Positions 16,501 to 25,854 are shown, numbered from the stretch's first letter. The stretch is DNA of 64,000 bases from an uncultured Maribacter sp. (GCF_947500405.1 NZ_CANMRY010000003.1:372001-436000); one strand, 5' to 3'. Notes: generated from the letters alone by a model not told the origin. A program made the numbers and translations.

Positions 16501-16794
16501 TTATCTTATTATTAAAAATTTTGAGTTATCATTAGCCTCCACCCAATGTTCTATATCCTTTGGAAAACTAAAACTTTACTGTTTCTTTAGACTATAAATT
16601 TCATTATTTATATGAAAGGAAATATCTCCTTCTAGAACTACTAATTGAGCATCTGTAGGAGAGCTGTGTTTTGGAAAAACGGCCACTTTTTCCATACTTA
16701 TACTAAGAATCTCTAAAGTATCGGTTTTTGCTAGTTTACTTATTTGCAAACCATTAAACTTTGTTTCTTTAATACTGTTATTTATTTTGTACAT
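16501..16794 (-). pseudogene. Cupin-domain gene broken by an in-frame TAA
   Basis: The frame from 16794 gives 72 residues of a small cupin (SPTDAQLVVLEGDISFHINNEIYSLKK), then TAA at 16578-16576. The same frame continues without any shift and reads SFSFPKDIEHWVEANDNSKF to a second TAA at 16503-16501. That tail is the expected last strand and the conserved P-x2-xEHWVEA cupin end. Full length would be about 97 residues. Only the nonsense codon interrupts it, so this is a recent point mutation, a readthrough case or a sequence error. It converges on the 596-residue gene with one base between stops. Confidence 0.75.
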
Positions 16795-16819
16795 AATTCT
16801 ATTATTTTAAATTTCACAT

Positions 16820-16853
16820 AAAAAAGGGGAAGGCCAACTACAACCTCCCCCTT
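16820..16853 (-). terminator. Terminator after the hemN-usp operon
   Basis: On the minus strand AAGGGGGAGG pairs with CCTTCCCCTT (one G-U pair) around a 10-base loop, followed by a T run. It lies 33 bases after the usp stop. Confidence 0.8.
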
Positions 16854-16885
16854 CACGTCAACAAAACGTATATAAAAATTAATCC

Positions 16886-17707
16886 TTACATTTTAAAAGT
16901 AACTACAGGCATATCTGCATGGTTTACAATATCTTCTCCTATACTACCCATAAAAAAATGGGATAACCCTTTACGACCATGTGTAGGAATGCCTATAATA
17001 TCTGCACCACTAGCTTCACTGTAATTTAAAATTCCTTTTTCTACACTATAATCGTTATATATAGTAACCTCAGCTCCTATATTTCCTTCTTGTAAAAAAA
17101 GATTAATTTTCTCATAAGCATCTGAAGTACTTAAAAAATTATCTCCAGGTATATTTATATATACCAAATCTAATTTTGCACGTAACATAGCTGCAAAATC
17201 TTTTGCCTTTTTAAATGCAGGTAGTTTGTCTACTTCAAAATCAGAAGCAAAAACAAAACGATCTATCTTAAAGTTTATATGCTCTTTTTTAATTACCAAA
17301 ACAGGAATTTCAGCATTTCTAACCACTTTTTCTGCATTAGAACCTATGAATATTTCTTTTAACCCATCAGTACCATGAGAGCCCATAATTATCATATCTG
17401 CATTGTGCTTTTTGGCTACCTCATTAACTTCAGAGAAAACTTTAAAATGTTTAATTATTGGCGTTATTGTACTATCTGCTACATAGTCTTTATTTAAAAA
17501 ATCTTTGAAACGTTTTTCTGCAAGTTTTAAAAAGAACACCGTTTGTTCTGGATGCATTCCGGCTTCCGAAGAAATTAAAGCAGAGTTAAGTTCTAACATA
17601 TGCAATGCTAAAATCTCTGAATCGTGTTTTTTTGCGATAGAAACAGCTACTTTTAATGCATTTTCTGACTGTTCTGAAAAATCTATAAGTACTATTATTT
17701 TTTTCAT
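16886..17707 (-). CDS. Universal stress protein with two Usp domains
   Basis: The 273-residue protein begins KKIIVLIDFSEQSENALKVA. Both halves keep the ATP-binding loop pattern: MGSHGTDGLKEIFIGSNAEK near residue 110 and PTHGRKGLSHFFMGSIGED near residue 245. It is thus a tandem Usp with two intact nucleotide sites, unlike the paralogue at 2818-3720. It follows hemN by 11 bases on the same strand and shares its FNR-type promoter, with a strong terminator downstream. Confidence 0.9.
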   Translation of the reverse strand: MKKIIVLIDFSEQSENALKVAVSIAKKHDSEILALHMLELNSALISSEAGMHPEQTVFFLKLAEKRFKDFLNKDYVADSTITPIIKHFKVFSEVNEVAKKHNADMIIMGSHGTDGLKEIFIGSNAEKVVRNAEIPVLVIKKEHINFKIDRFVFASDFEVDKLPAFKKAKDFAAMLRAKLDLVYINIPGDNFLSTSDAYEKINLFLQEGNIGAEVTIYNDYSVEKGILNYSEASGADIIGIPTHGRKGLSHFFMGSIGEDIVNHADMPVVTFKM

Positions 17708-17718
17708 GATAGTAGGGT

Positions 17719-19080
17719 TTAAATTGTCATTGAAAATAATTTTGTTTCTGGTGCTTTTCTATGCAAATGCACATCAAAAGCCATACATATATTTCTAATA
17801 AAAGGCTTTCCTTTTTTGGTTACTTCCAATTTGTTATGAGAAATAATCACTAAATTATCTAAGTGCATTTCTTTTAGGTTTTCTAAAACTGTATCTACAT
17901 CATTAAAACTCATTGTTTCATAGGCCCAAGAAGTTTGGTAAGTACACATAAGGTTTAAAATATGCTTTCTTATTACTTGGTCTTCTTTGGTTAATATATG
18001 TCCTCTGTAAATTGGAATTATATTATTATTTACCAAGTGTTTATACTCCTCTATACTTTTTACATTTTGCGCAAAACTATACCAACTATCGCTAATGCTA
18101 GATGCCCCTAAACCAACCATAAGTTGCGTTTTAGATGCCGTATACCCCATAAAATTACGATGCAATTTTCCTGATTTCATAGAGGTATATAAACTATCAT
18201 TAGAAAGTGCAAAATGGTCCATTCCTATTTCTGTATACCCTACTTGTGCTAATAATTTTTTACCCTCTTCATACTGCGCTCTTTTTTCCTCTGCAGATGG
18301 TAAATCAGTATCCTTATACCCTCTTTGTCCATTACCCTTTAACCATGGCACATGTGCGTAACTGTAAAATGCTAAACGGTCTGGACGTAACTCTTTAGTT
18401 TTTAAAATAGTCTCCTTAACGTGGTCTAAAGTTTGGTGCGGCAGGCCAAAAATAATATCATGTCCAATAGAGGTATACCCTATTTCTCTAGCAATTTCTG
18501 TAACACTTTTTACATTTTTAAAAGGCTGTACTCTATGTATTGCTTTTTGTACGGTTTCATTATAATCTTGTACTCCATAACTTACCCTTCTAAAGCCTAC
18601 ATCATATAAAGCTTGTAAATGTTCTCTAGTGGTATTATTTGGGTGTCCTTCAAAACTAAACTCATATCCATCCGCTTTATCAGCTTTTCTAAAAATTCCT
18701 CTTATAAGTTTTTCTAAGTTTTCAGGAGCAAAAAACGTTGGCGTTCCACCACCTAAGTGTAATTCTTTTATTTTAGGTTTTTCCGAAAATAATTGGGTGT
18801 ATAAATCCCATTCTTTTAAAACGGCATCTATATAAGGTTCTTCTACATTGTGTTTTTTTGTTATGCGTTTATGGCATCCACAAAAGGTACACATACTCTC
18901 ACAAAAAGGTAAGTGTATATATAAGCTAATTCCTTCTTTAGAATTACTTTCTTTAAAACTTTTTACAAGGGTAGTTTCCCATTTTTTTCCAGAAAATGTA
19001 TCCATATTCCAGTAAGGAACCGTAGGGTAACTAGTATACCTAGGACCCGAAACATTATATTTTTTTATTAAACTGCACAT
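17719..19080 (-). CDS. hemN: Oxygen-independent coproporphyrinogen III oxidase
   Basis: A 453-residue radical-SAM enzyme that decarboxylates coproporphyrinogen III in heme synthesis without O2. It has the HemN start YNVSGPRYTSYPTVPYWN, the cluster motif PFCESMCTFCGC (CxxxCxxC) and the SAM-binding glycine patch LHLGGGTPTFF. Length is normal for true HemN (about 450), not the shorter HemW. It heads a two-gene operon with usp. An FNR-type dyad at 19129-19140 with a perfect TATGTTTG box (19105-19098) indicates induction at low oxygen. Confidence 0.95.
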   Translation of the reverse strand: MCSLIKKYNVSGPRYTSYPTVPYWNMDTFSGKKWETTLVKSFKESNSKEGISLYIHLPFCESMCTFCGCHKRITKKHNVEEPYIDAVLKEWDLYTQLFSEKPKIKELHLGGGTPTFFAPENLEKLIRGIFRKADKADGYEFSFEGHPNNTTREHLQALYDVGFRRVSYGVQDYNETVQKAIHRVQPFKNVKSVTEIAREIGYTSIGHDIIFGLPHQTLDHVKETILKTKELRPDRLAFYSYAHVPWLKGNGQRGYKDTDLPSAEEKRAQYEEGKKLLAQVGYTEIGMDHFALSNDSLYTSMKSGKLHRNFMGYTASKTQLMVGLGASSISDSWYSFAQNVKSIEEYKHLVNNNIIPIYRGHILTKEDQVIRKHILNLMCTYQTSWAYETMSFNDVDTVLENLKEMHLDNLVIISHNKLEVTKKGKPFIRNICMAFDVHLHRKAPETKLFSMTI

Positions 19081-19128
19081 ACCTGTTATTTACACTACAA
19101 ACATAGACATGCATAGTTCTAAAAAATA

Positions 19129-19140
19129 TGATAAATATCA
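19129..19140 (-). promoter_or_regulatory. FNR-type site upstream of hemN-usp
   Basis: TGATAAATATCA, centre 19134.5. The -7 box TATGTTTG (minus strand, 19105-19098) is a perfect TAnnTTTG and ends 36.5 bases away. Confidence 0.8.
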
Positions 19141-19319
19141 TGTAAATAGACTATTATTACAGCTATTTATATTCCTTTACTTTTTTAAATATTTTTTTTG
19201 ATGATTTTCTTTTATTTACACAAAACAAAATATTAGATTTAACGTTAAATTCTAATGCTAACCAAATTTTGAAATATCTTTATAGTAGTATAAATACTAC
19301 TTTTTAACATTTTTAAATT

Positions 19320-20210
19320 ATGACATTATTATTAATGGCTGCCGGACGCGGAAGCCGATATGGAAAATTAAAACAGTTTGATGATTTAGGCCCTAATGGA
19401 GAGCTCTTAATGGAGTACAGTATTTTTGATGCTATAGAAGCCGGTTTTACGCAAATTGTGGTTATTACCCAAAAAGATAAAGTAGACTTTACACACAACC
19501 ACTTAGACGAACGTATTCCTGAAGATATAGAGTTAGATGTAATTGCACAAGAAACTTCTGACATTCCTTATGGTGTTGCTTTTATGGAAGATAGAGAAAA
19601 ACCTTGGGGTACTGCTCATGCCGTATGGTCTGCCCGTAATGTAATTGAAGATGCTTTTGTAGTAATAAATGCTGATGATTATTACGGTAAAGAAGCTTTT
19701 GTTAATGCTGCAAAATTCTTAAATAATCCAGATAGCGAAAATAGCTATGGCTTGGTTGGCTATACCTTAAAAGACACCTTATCTACCAACGGTTCTGTTT
19801 CTAGAGGAATTTGTAAAACAGATGGTGACAATAATTTAATTGCTATAGACGAACATTTGAAAATTGAAAAGAAAGCCAATGTAATTACCGATATTACTAC
19901 TGGAGTAAATTTTAATGGAGAGGAATTAGTTAGTCTAAATTTTTGGGTATGCCAACCAGAAATTTTCCAAACTATTGAAGAAGAATTTATTACCTTTTTG
20001 GAAGACGATAGATTAGTAAAAAGCAGTGAATTATACCTACCATTAATTATTAAAAAAATAATGGAGTCTGGCGAGGATACTATTAAGACAATCCCTTCTA
20101 ATGAACAGTGGTTTGGTATTACCTATGCCGCAGATCGTGAAGAAGTGGTAAAAGCTTTAAAAGAAAGAACAGATAATGAACAATACCCTGTTCCTATGTG
20201 GCAAGATTAA
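19320..20210 (+). CDS. Sugar-1-phosphate nucleotidyltransferase
   Basis: The 296-residue protein starts MTLLLMAAGRGSRYGKLKQF, the G-x-G-T/S-R-x2 pyrophosphorylase signature, and has VVINADDYYGKEAF, an Asp pair typical of the metal site. It transfers a nucleotide to a sugar phosphate. In Bacteroidota this gene usually sits beside a phosphotransferase-type sugar kinase, which here is broken. The exact sugar is not visible. It is a cytoplasmic enzyme with no visible regulatory site. Confidence 0.8.
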   Translation: MTLLLMAAGRGSRYGKLKQFDDLGPNGELLMEYSIFDAIEAGFTQIVVITQKDKVDFTHNHLDERIPEDIELDVIAQETSDIPYGVAFMEDREKPWGTAHAVWSARNVIEDAFVVINADDYYGKEAFVNAAKFLNNPDSENSYGLVGYTLKDTLSTNGSVSRGICKTDGDNNLIAIDEHLKIEKKANVITDITTGVNFNGEELVSLNFWVCQPEIFQTIEEEFITFLEDDRLVKSSELYLPLIIKKIMESGEDTIKTIPSNEQWFGITYAADREEVVKALKERTDNEQYPVPMWQD

Positions 20211-20213
20211 ATT

Positions 20214-20459
20214 ATGCAATCGTATTCTAATACTGCATTACAAAACATAATATCTAACTTTATAGACGATGCTAGAAAGTATCATTTTACTCCTATTACA
20301 AACGGATTAATTAATACTACTTTCTCAGGATCTAAGAAGAATACCCCAAAATACATTTTACAGCATATAAATTCTACTATTTTTTTTATACAGTAAACAC
20401 TAATGCAAAACATAACCAATGTTATTACCTCCTTACAGGAAGTTATCTGCAATCGAAAA
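20214..20459 (+). pseudogene. Broken phosphotransferase-family sugar kinase, 5' remnant
   Basis: Three bases after the nucleotidyltransferase, a frame starts with ITNGLINTTF...PKYILQHIN, the N-terminal lobe of aminoglycoside-phosphotransferase/N-acetylhexosamine-kinase-like enzymes. A TAA at 20394-20396 stops it after 60 residues, but the same frame continues with TLMQNITNVITSLQEVI, which fits the next helix of the family. Homology then fades near 20460, although the frame stays open to 20537. Full enzymes are about 350 residues. The rest was most likely lost when the restriction-modification pair arrived. Confidence 0.65.
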
Positions 20460-20578
20460 CCGGCCGCACAACCAAGCACATTTTATTTTGCTCTTTCCTC
20501 ACAAAATAAAAAGAGATTGCCTTTTCCCAACTCTTAATCTGAATAAAAAACAAAATTAAGTTAGGAATTATAAAATAT

Positions 20579-20614
20579 GTCCGTAAATTTGTCCGTGTAC
20601 GTAAAAACGTCCGT
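20579..20614 (+). repeat. Three GTCCGT direct repeats ahead of the methyltransferase
   Basis: GTCCGT occurs at 20579-20584, 20591-20596 and 20609-20614, with a related ACGTAAA between the last two. The repeats end 8 bases before the ATG at 20623. Direct repeats of this size would suit binding by the methyltransferase's own N-terminal Arm domain, but that is inference. Confidence 0.5.
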
Positions 20615-20622
20615 GAATAATT

Positions 20623-22830
20623 ATGGCAACAATTAATTTTTATTTAGACAAACCAGACAAAAAAGGGTTTGCACCAATTCACCTACGAATAAACTGTAAC
20701 GGAAGTCAAGTTAAGGTTTCTACGGGACAGAAAATAGAACCGAAAAAGTTCAACAAATCCAAACAGAAAGCTATTGGATTAAGTGTAGAATCTCACGAAA
20801 TCAACCATTATTTGGATTTTCTAAGAGAACGAGCGGATGAACTTCTGCACCATTCTAACAAAAAAACCTTTGTTCAGGATGAAGTCAAAAGCGTATTAAA
20901 CGAACACATCGAAAACTATAAAGAGAATAGCAATGTAAATATTGTAAAAGAACAGTTAGCTCTTTATGGAAAACCCTTCACTTTTGTAGACTTATTTGCA
21001 GGAGCAGGTGGTTTTAGTGAGGGATTTTTGCAAGCTGAGCACAACAACAAATTCTTTGATTTCGTAGTTGCCAATGATATCAATGAAAATTGCGAATTAA
21101 CTCACGTTGTTCGTTACAACCACCAATTAGGCTTAGATGCAGAATTTCTTAAACAAGATATTACTGAGCCAGACTTTTTAGACAACTTATTAGAAAAAAT
21201 AAATGAACGAAAAATAGATGTTGTTTGTGGCGGACCACCTTGTCAAAGTTTCAGTCTTGCAGGGAAAAGAAAAAAATTCGATAAAAAGGATGATTTATTC
21301 TCTCATTATCTAGAAGTAATAAAGGTTTTACAACCAAAATACTTCGTTATGGAAAATGTCAAAGGGGTTTTGACAAAAGAAAAAGGTAAAATAAAAGAAC
21401 TAATCATCAAAGAGATTAACTCGATTGTCGACACAAAAGAAATTCCATTACTAATCTCATTCATTAAAAAAATAAGAAAAGAATCAAATTCATTCCTTTT
21501 TGATAGTATTATAAAGCGTGTAGAACTAGAGAAACTACTAGAAAAAGATAAAGAAATTGGAAAAGCTGATTTCATCACTTTTGTGGAAAATAGATTTAGA
21601 AAATTAACGCCAAAAATAGCTGATTACAAAACAAGTAAAACGGACGAGAATATCAACACAATTCGCCACGGTTTTAACCTTTTAGCTAGAACAAAAGAAT
21701 GGGAGAAACTAAAACGTGATATTATAAAGGAAAAAGATTTCTGCAATATAGATAGCGACAATTTCGCAAATGCGTTCACAGATTTCCTTACAGAAATTAG
21801 TTCTGAAAATGTGATTTCAAAAATTGAAGACGCTTTCAAAATTTTAAAAGTACCAAGTGCATATAAAAAAGATTGCGAAGACATTATTACATCTTTAAAA
21901 ATCTACACAACGTCTTTTGATGAATCCATTGAAATATTAAAATCGCATTGTAATACAAAACAAATCAAAGAGTTAGAAACGATTCTTAAAAACATTAGGC
22001 TTTATAAAATAGAACAGCCATTTGTTGCTAACGCATCAAATTATGGTGTTCCACAAAATAGAGAAAGAGTACTTTTTATTGGTTGCCGCAAAGACCAAAA
22101 GTATATTTCTGAAATTCCGGCAACAGTTTCAGAAGAAGAAAAAGTCACCATTTTTGAGGCTTTGTATGACTTGGATTTCATAGGTAATAATCAAGAAGCT
22201 CACCGCTACGAAATGGTTGACATTTCAGCTCAATACAATGGAACAGCCAAAAAAATGGCTAAACTTTTAAAGAAACGTAGAATTGATGGAAAACCAATTT
22301 CAAAAGGTGGAAAATCATTTGCTGAGTGGTCAAAAAAAGGTCGATTGATTGAACGTTTCAAACCACAAACTAAGCCGTTTTATGTTAGAAATAGTGAAGC
22401 ACTTGAAAATGGAGAAAAGTATTTTGACATACTAAACAATCACAAAACGAGTAATCAAAACGAAACCGTTATTGAAAGACTTGGTGTCATTTTAAAAAAT
22501 GGAAACTACAGAAAAGCTCAACCTGAACTTGAAAAGTTAAATCTTTCTACAAATAAGAGAAATTACAATGTTTTAAAACCAGACGAACAAAGCTCTACCA
22601 TAATGACTATTGCTGACGATTATATTCACTATAATTCGCCAAGGTCTTTAACAGTAAGAGAAATGGCACGTTTACAATCCTTTGATGACTCTTTTGTATT
22701 TCAAGGAAAACGCTCAACAGGTGGAAATAACAGAAAAACAGAAGTGCCACAATACACTTTAGTGGGCAATGCTGTTCCACCATTATTAGCGAGAGCAGTA
22801 GCAAGTGAAATTTTAAAACATATAAAGTGA
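20623..22830 (+). CDS. DNA (cytosine-5) methyltransferase with N-terminal Arm DNA-binding domain
   Basis: The 735-residue enzyme methylates C5 of cytosine. Motif I is FVDLFAGAGGFSEGF, motif IV GGPPCQSFSLAG with catalytic Cys207, motif VI MENVKGVL, motif VIII VPQNRERVLFIG and motif X LVGNAVPPLLARA. Residues 1-85 (ATINFYLDKPDKKGFAPIHL, TGQKIEPKKFN) look like the Arm DNA-binding domain of Bacteroidota tyrosine recombinases, an unusual fusion. A Lys/Glu-rich insert of about 200 residues lies between motifs VI and VIII. The endonuclease gene overlaps its stop. The pair sits inside a broken kinase locus, suggesting transfer. Confidence 0.9.
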   Translation: MATINFYLDKPDKKGFAPIHLRINCNGSQVKVSTGQKIEPKKFNKSKQKAIGLSVESHEINHYLDFLRERADELLHHSNKKTFVQDEVKSVLNEHIENYKENSNVNIVKEQLALYGKPFTFVDLFAGAGGFSEGFLQAEHNNKFFDFVVANDINENCELTHVVRYNHQLGLDAEFLKQDITEPDFLDNLLEKINERKIDVVCGGPPCQSFSLAGKRKKFDKKDDLFSHYLEVIKVLQPKYFVMENVKGVLTKEKGKIKELIIKEINSIVDTKEIPLLISFIKKIRKESNSFLFDSIIKRVELEKLLEKDKEIGKADFITFVENRFRKLTPKIADYKTSKTDENINTIRHGFNLLARTKEWEKLKRDIIKEKDFCNIDSDNFANAFTDFLTEISSENVISKIEDAFKILKVPSAYKKDCEDIITSLKIYTTSFDESIEILKSHCNTKQIKELETILKNIRLYKIEQPFVANASNYGVPQNRERVLFIGCRKDQKYISEIPATVSEEEKVTIFEALYDLDFIGNNQEAHRYEMVDISAQYNGTAKKMAKLLKKRRIDGKPISKGGKSFAEWSKKGRLIERFKPQTKPFYVRNSEALENGEKYFDILNNHKTSNQNETVIERLGVILKNGNYRKAQPELEKLNLSTNKRNYNVLKPDEQSSTIMTIADDYIHYNSPRSLTVREMARLQSFDDSFVFQGKRSTGGNNRKTEVPQYTLVGNAVPPLLARAVASEILKHIK

Positions 22831-24008
22831 GAAAACTTACAACCGTAGAACAAGACAAAATAAAATTACTGACCAAAAACCAAGTTTCTCTCACTTTAAT
22901 TGAACCAACCGAAACAGGATTAAAAAAATCCATAATGGATGCGACTGGTTCTGTCCGTAATTATTTAAAAAGTGAGAATATACACGACTACGAATTACAA
23001 AGTCAAGGAACGGAGAGTAAAGTAATGATTCCAGCAATTATTCATACTGGTTATAAGACTATAGAATCGAAAGCATCTTTATATCGTCCTTCAACAAAAA
23101 AGGGAGACCCAAGGATTTGGTTTTATAGTCTAATAAAGGTTGCTGACCCAAACGATATTATTGGAATAACTTACTTTAATAACCGATTTCAAGTTTTCAA
23201 CTTAACAAAATTAGATATCAGAGAATTGATTAATTCTTCAATTCTGAATCCATTTCAAGAGTTAATTAATGCAATTAACACAACTGAGAACGAAGTCGCT
23301 TTTGAGCTTTTGGCTATGTTAAGAAAAATAGCAAATGCTGGCCCAATTCCTTCAATGGTTGACGCTGACACTTCGGTTGGAAGAACACTTGAAACAGCAC
23401 TCGGAATTGACATTAATTCCTCCAAACAACCAGATTACAAAGGAATTGAGCTTAAATCATTTAGAAACAGTAGAACAAATCGAAAAAATCTATTTGCACA
23501 AGTTCCAGATTGGAAATTGAGTAAATTTAAAAGTTCGGCAGAAATTCTTGATAACTTCGGCTATGAACGAGAAGAGGATTTTAAGCTGTATTGCACAGTT
23601 TCGGCAATTACGAGAAACTCGCAAGGATTGAATTTAAGAATCGATAGTGACATTAAACAACTGATTGAAAACTCTGACAAACCAGAGGTTGGCGATTTTG
23701 TGGTTTGGACGTTAGACAAACTTCATAGTCGACTAAAGTCAAAACATAAAGAAACCTTTTGGGTAGAAGCCGAAAGTACCAGAATAAATGACCGTGAGCA
23801 TTTTCAATATAAGCTGGTAGAACATACTAAAAAGCCAATCTCTTCCCAATTTGATTTGTTAATTGAGCAAGGAATTATAACACTTGACCATTTAATTAAA
23901 CGAAATTTAAAAGGGAAAGTTGTAGAAAAAGGTCCTTTATTTAAAATTAAACCGAAAGGAATTGAATTACTGTTTCCGCCAAGTGAAAGGTATGATTTAA
24001 TGACATAG
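22827..24008 (+). CDS. MvaI/BcnI-family type II restriction endonuclease
   Basis: The 393-residue protein carries the family core VGRTLETALGI followed by PDYKGIELKSFR, where D203 and E208-x-K210 form the PD-(D/E)xK-type metal site. The N-terminal 160 residues and C-terminal 100 residues probably give specificity. The start is GTG at 22827, inside the TGA of the methyltransferase (GTGA overlap), so translation is probably coupled. Family members cut CC(W/S)GG-type sites, but the target here cannot be read from sequence. No controller protein gene was found. Confidence 0.85.
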   Translation: MRKLTTVEQDKIKLLTKNQVSLTLIEPTETGLKKSIMDATGSVRNYLKSENIHDYELQSQGTESKVMIPAIIHTGYKTIESKASLYRPSTKKGDPRIWFYSLIKVADPNDIIGITYFNNRFQVFNLTKLDIRELINSSILNPFQELINAINTTENEVAFELLAMLRKIANAGPIPSMVDADTSVGRTLETALGIDINSSKQPDYKGIELKSFRNSRTNRKNLFAQVPDWKLSKFKSSAEILDNFGYEREEDFKLYCTVSAITRNSQGLNLRIDSDIKQLIENSDKPEVGDFVVWTLDKLHSRLKSKHKETFWVEAESTRINDREHFQYKLVEHTKKPISSQFDLLIEQGIITLDHLIKRNLKGKVVEKGPLFKIKPKGIELLFPPSERYDLMT

Positions 24009-24400
24009 CAGAATTGCCAACGCTGAAAACCATACACATTTCCAGTCGCACTATCCAAGTTAAACCAAAACTGTAAAAGAGTATGTCTTTGCCAACACTA
24101 GTAAGTTTGCGGAAAAACGCCAACCAGGTAACAATATGTATAAAACATAGCTTGTAAAGGCTTTACCAAAGGTTTTACTTATTTATTAAGTCCGCCAAAT
24201 TTTTAGTTTGGTTTTATTTAGAAAAAAATAAACATAAAAATTAAAATTTCGGCTCTGTGTTAATCCGAAAAGTTAGTGTCTTTTTACACACTACGTTTCA
24301 TACACTAGACCGATAATTATACTACAATTGAGTTTTAAAAACAAGAGACAACAATAGCTACTTATCTACCTTAAACGGTGATTGGTAAGTAATAACCCTT
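24009..24400. other. Non-coding right flank of the restriction-modification pair
   Basis: No supported gene. GCCAAC occurs three times in direct orientation (24016, 24091, 24119). A weak hairpin CCAAA/TTTGG followed by T-rich sequence (about 24192-24210) could end endonuclease transcription. Texture changes here relative to the nitrate genes that follow, so the right edge of the inserted segment is probably within this stretch. No clear target-site duplication with the left edge was found by eye. Confidence 0.4.
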
Positions 24401-25843
24401 CTACTTAGTTCCTAAAACTAAATGTGTTTCTTTAAAACTACTTTTTGGAGCCTCGCAAACAGGACAAGAATAATTCTCTGGCAACTCTTCAAAAGAAGTA
24501 CCTGCTTTTACATTTCTTTTAAAATCTCCATAAAAAGGGTCATAAATAGTAAAACAAGAATTACATTGGTAAACTTCTGATGGTTCTTCTGGGTTGGTCT
24601 TAATTTTCTTTTTAGTTGGTACCGATACACTTCCTAATTGTCCAAAATATTTTTTACTAAGTTCCATTAACAAGCCAGGTAATTCTATTTTATCTACATC
24701 TTGGGCATACATTTGATACACTTGTGTATTAGGGTCAAAGTTTTTAAAATGCAGCACATTATACGTTGGCCTTACTTCATAGTCTTTTACAATAGTTGGC
24801 GGTGTGTTTTTTTCTATTAAAACCGATGCAAAATGCGTTCTTTTACCAGGAGAATTACTAATGCCAAAGGTAAGTCCGTAGGTACTAATATCATTTTGAT
24901 CAAAACTACGAACTAGGAATTTTTTAAGCTCTAAGGCTTCTTTATCGTCTACAGGTAAATGCCAATTCATTTCTAATTGGGAATGACGAATATTAATTCC
25001 CCATTGTCCTAAAAAGCGCTCTAATTGTGGTCTACTTTCTGTTTTTATTCCTTTTACAATAAAAGATTTCCATGGGGTAATACATATTTTACCAATACTA
25101 TTATCCAAGCAAAAATCACAAAAATGCTTTAAAAAATCTAAATCATATTTATTATTGCGCCAGTATAAACCTAGCCAATACTCATCTAGACCCATACGGT
25201 TCATACCTTCATAATACGGAAAAGTTAAATACGGAATTTGTAGTTCCTTTTCCATAATCTTATTATTGGTATCTAGCTTTTTATTTAGGAGAAAAAAGAT
25301 ATCGTCTATAGATGCTACCTCCTCATAAATCTCCTCTATAGCACTAGATATTTTAGTAATATCCCAGCTATAGACTAACACAGGATAATAAGCACCCTCT
25401 TCCCATTCTGGCAATTTTATATATAAATACCAATAATCTTCATTTTCTGATGCTATAAAGTTTAGGTTTCCGCTAAAAATTGGCACCAGTCTTTGCTTTG
25501 GGTCTGTAATATTAATTTTAAGAAGTGGTTGGTAATTAAAACCTTCTAAAATATAGAGATAGGTAGAACCTTTTAACCAATGCGTCATATTAAAAATATC
25601 GGCAGAAACGTAGGAACATACTATATTTTGATAGCTTCTTTCCGATTCTATATCCGTATTAAACTGTGACAGACTTTCTAATCGTTTTTCACTTACATCT
25701 TTAAGCGGAAAAAGTAAATCTTGGCGAGAACCAAAATACACTTCTTTTAACCCAGCAGCTTCTAACATAGTAATACTATCTTTTAATTCTCCTGGAGAAG
25801 TAATTCCGCCTTTTATTAAAATTCTATGCAAATCATCATTCAT
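24401..25843 (-). CDS. Nitrate assimilation electron-transfer protein with C-terminal rubredoxin
   Basis: A 480-residue protein. The N-terminal segment (ILIKGGITSPGELKDSITML) resembles the ferredoxin-like half domain of nitrite/sulfite reductases, but no siroheme cysteine set follows. The last 55 residues are a rubredoxin with C427-x2-C430 and C460-x2-C463 binding one iron. It lies 11 bases after nasA on the same strand, so it is very likely an electron donor or partner to the nitrate reductase. The middle is unassigned. Such genes in Flavobacteria are often named simply rubredoxin. Confidence 0.7.
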   Translation of the reverse strand: MNDDLHRILIKGGITSPGELKDSITMLEAAGLKEVYFGSRQDLLFPLKDVSEKRLESLSQFNTDIESERSYQNIVCSYVSADIFNMTHWLKGSTYLYILEGFNYQPLLKINITDPKQRLVPIFSGNLNFIASENEDYWYLYIKLPEWEEGAYYPVLVYSWDITKISSAIEEIYEEVASIDDIFFLLNKKLDTNNKIMEKELQIPYLTFPYYEGMNRMGLDEYWLGLYWRNNKYDLDFLKHFCDFCLDNSIGKICITPWKSFIVKGIKTESRPQLERFLGQWGINIRHSQLEMNWHLPVDDKEALELKKFLVRSFDQNDISTYGLTFGISNSPGKRTHFASVLIEKNTPPTIVKDYEVRPTYNVLHFKNFDPNTQVYQMYAQDVDKIELPGLLMELSKKYFGQLGSVSVPTKKKIKTNPEEPSEVYQCNSCFTIYDPFYGDFKRNVKAGTSFEELPENYSCPVCEAPKSSFKETHLVLGTK

Positions 25844-25854
25844 ACCACTTCTTT

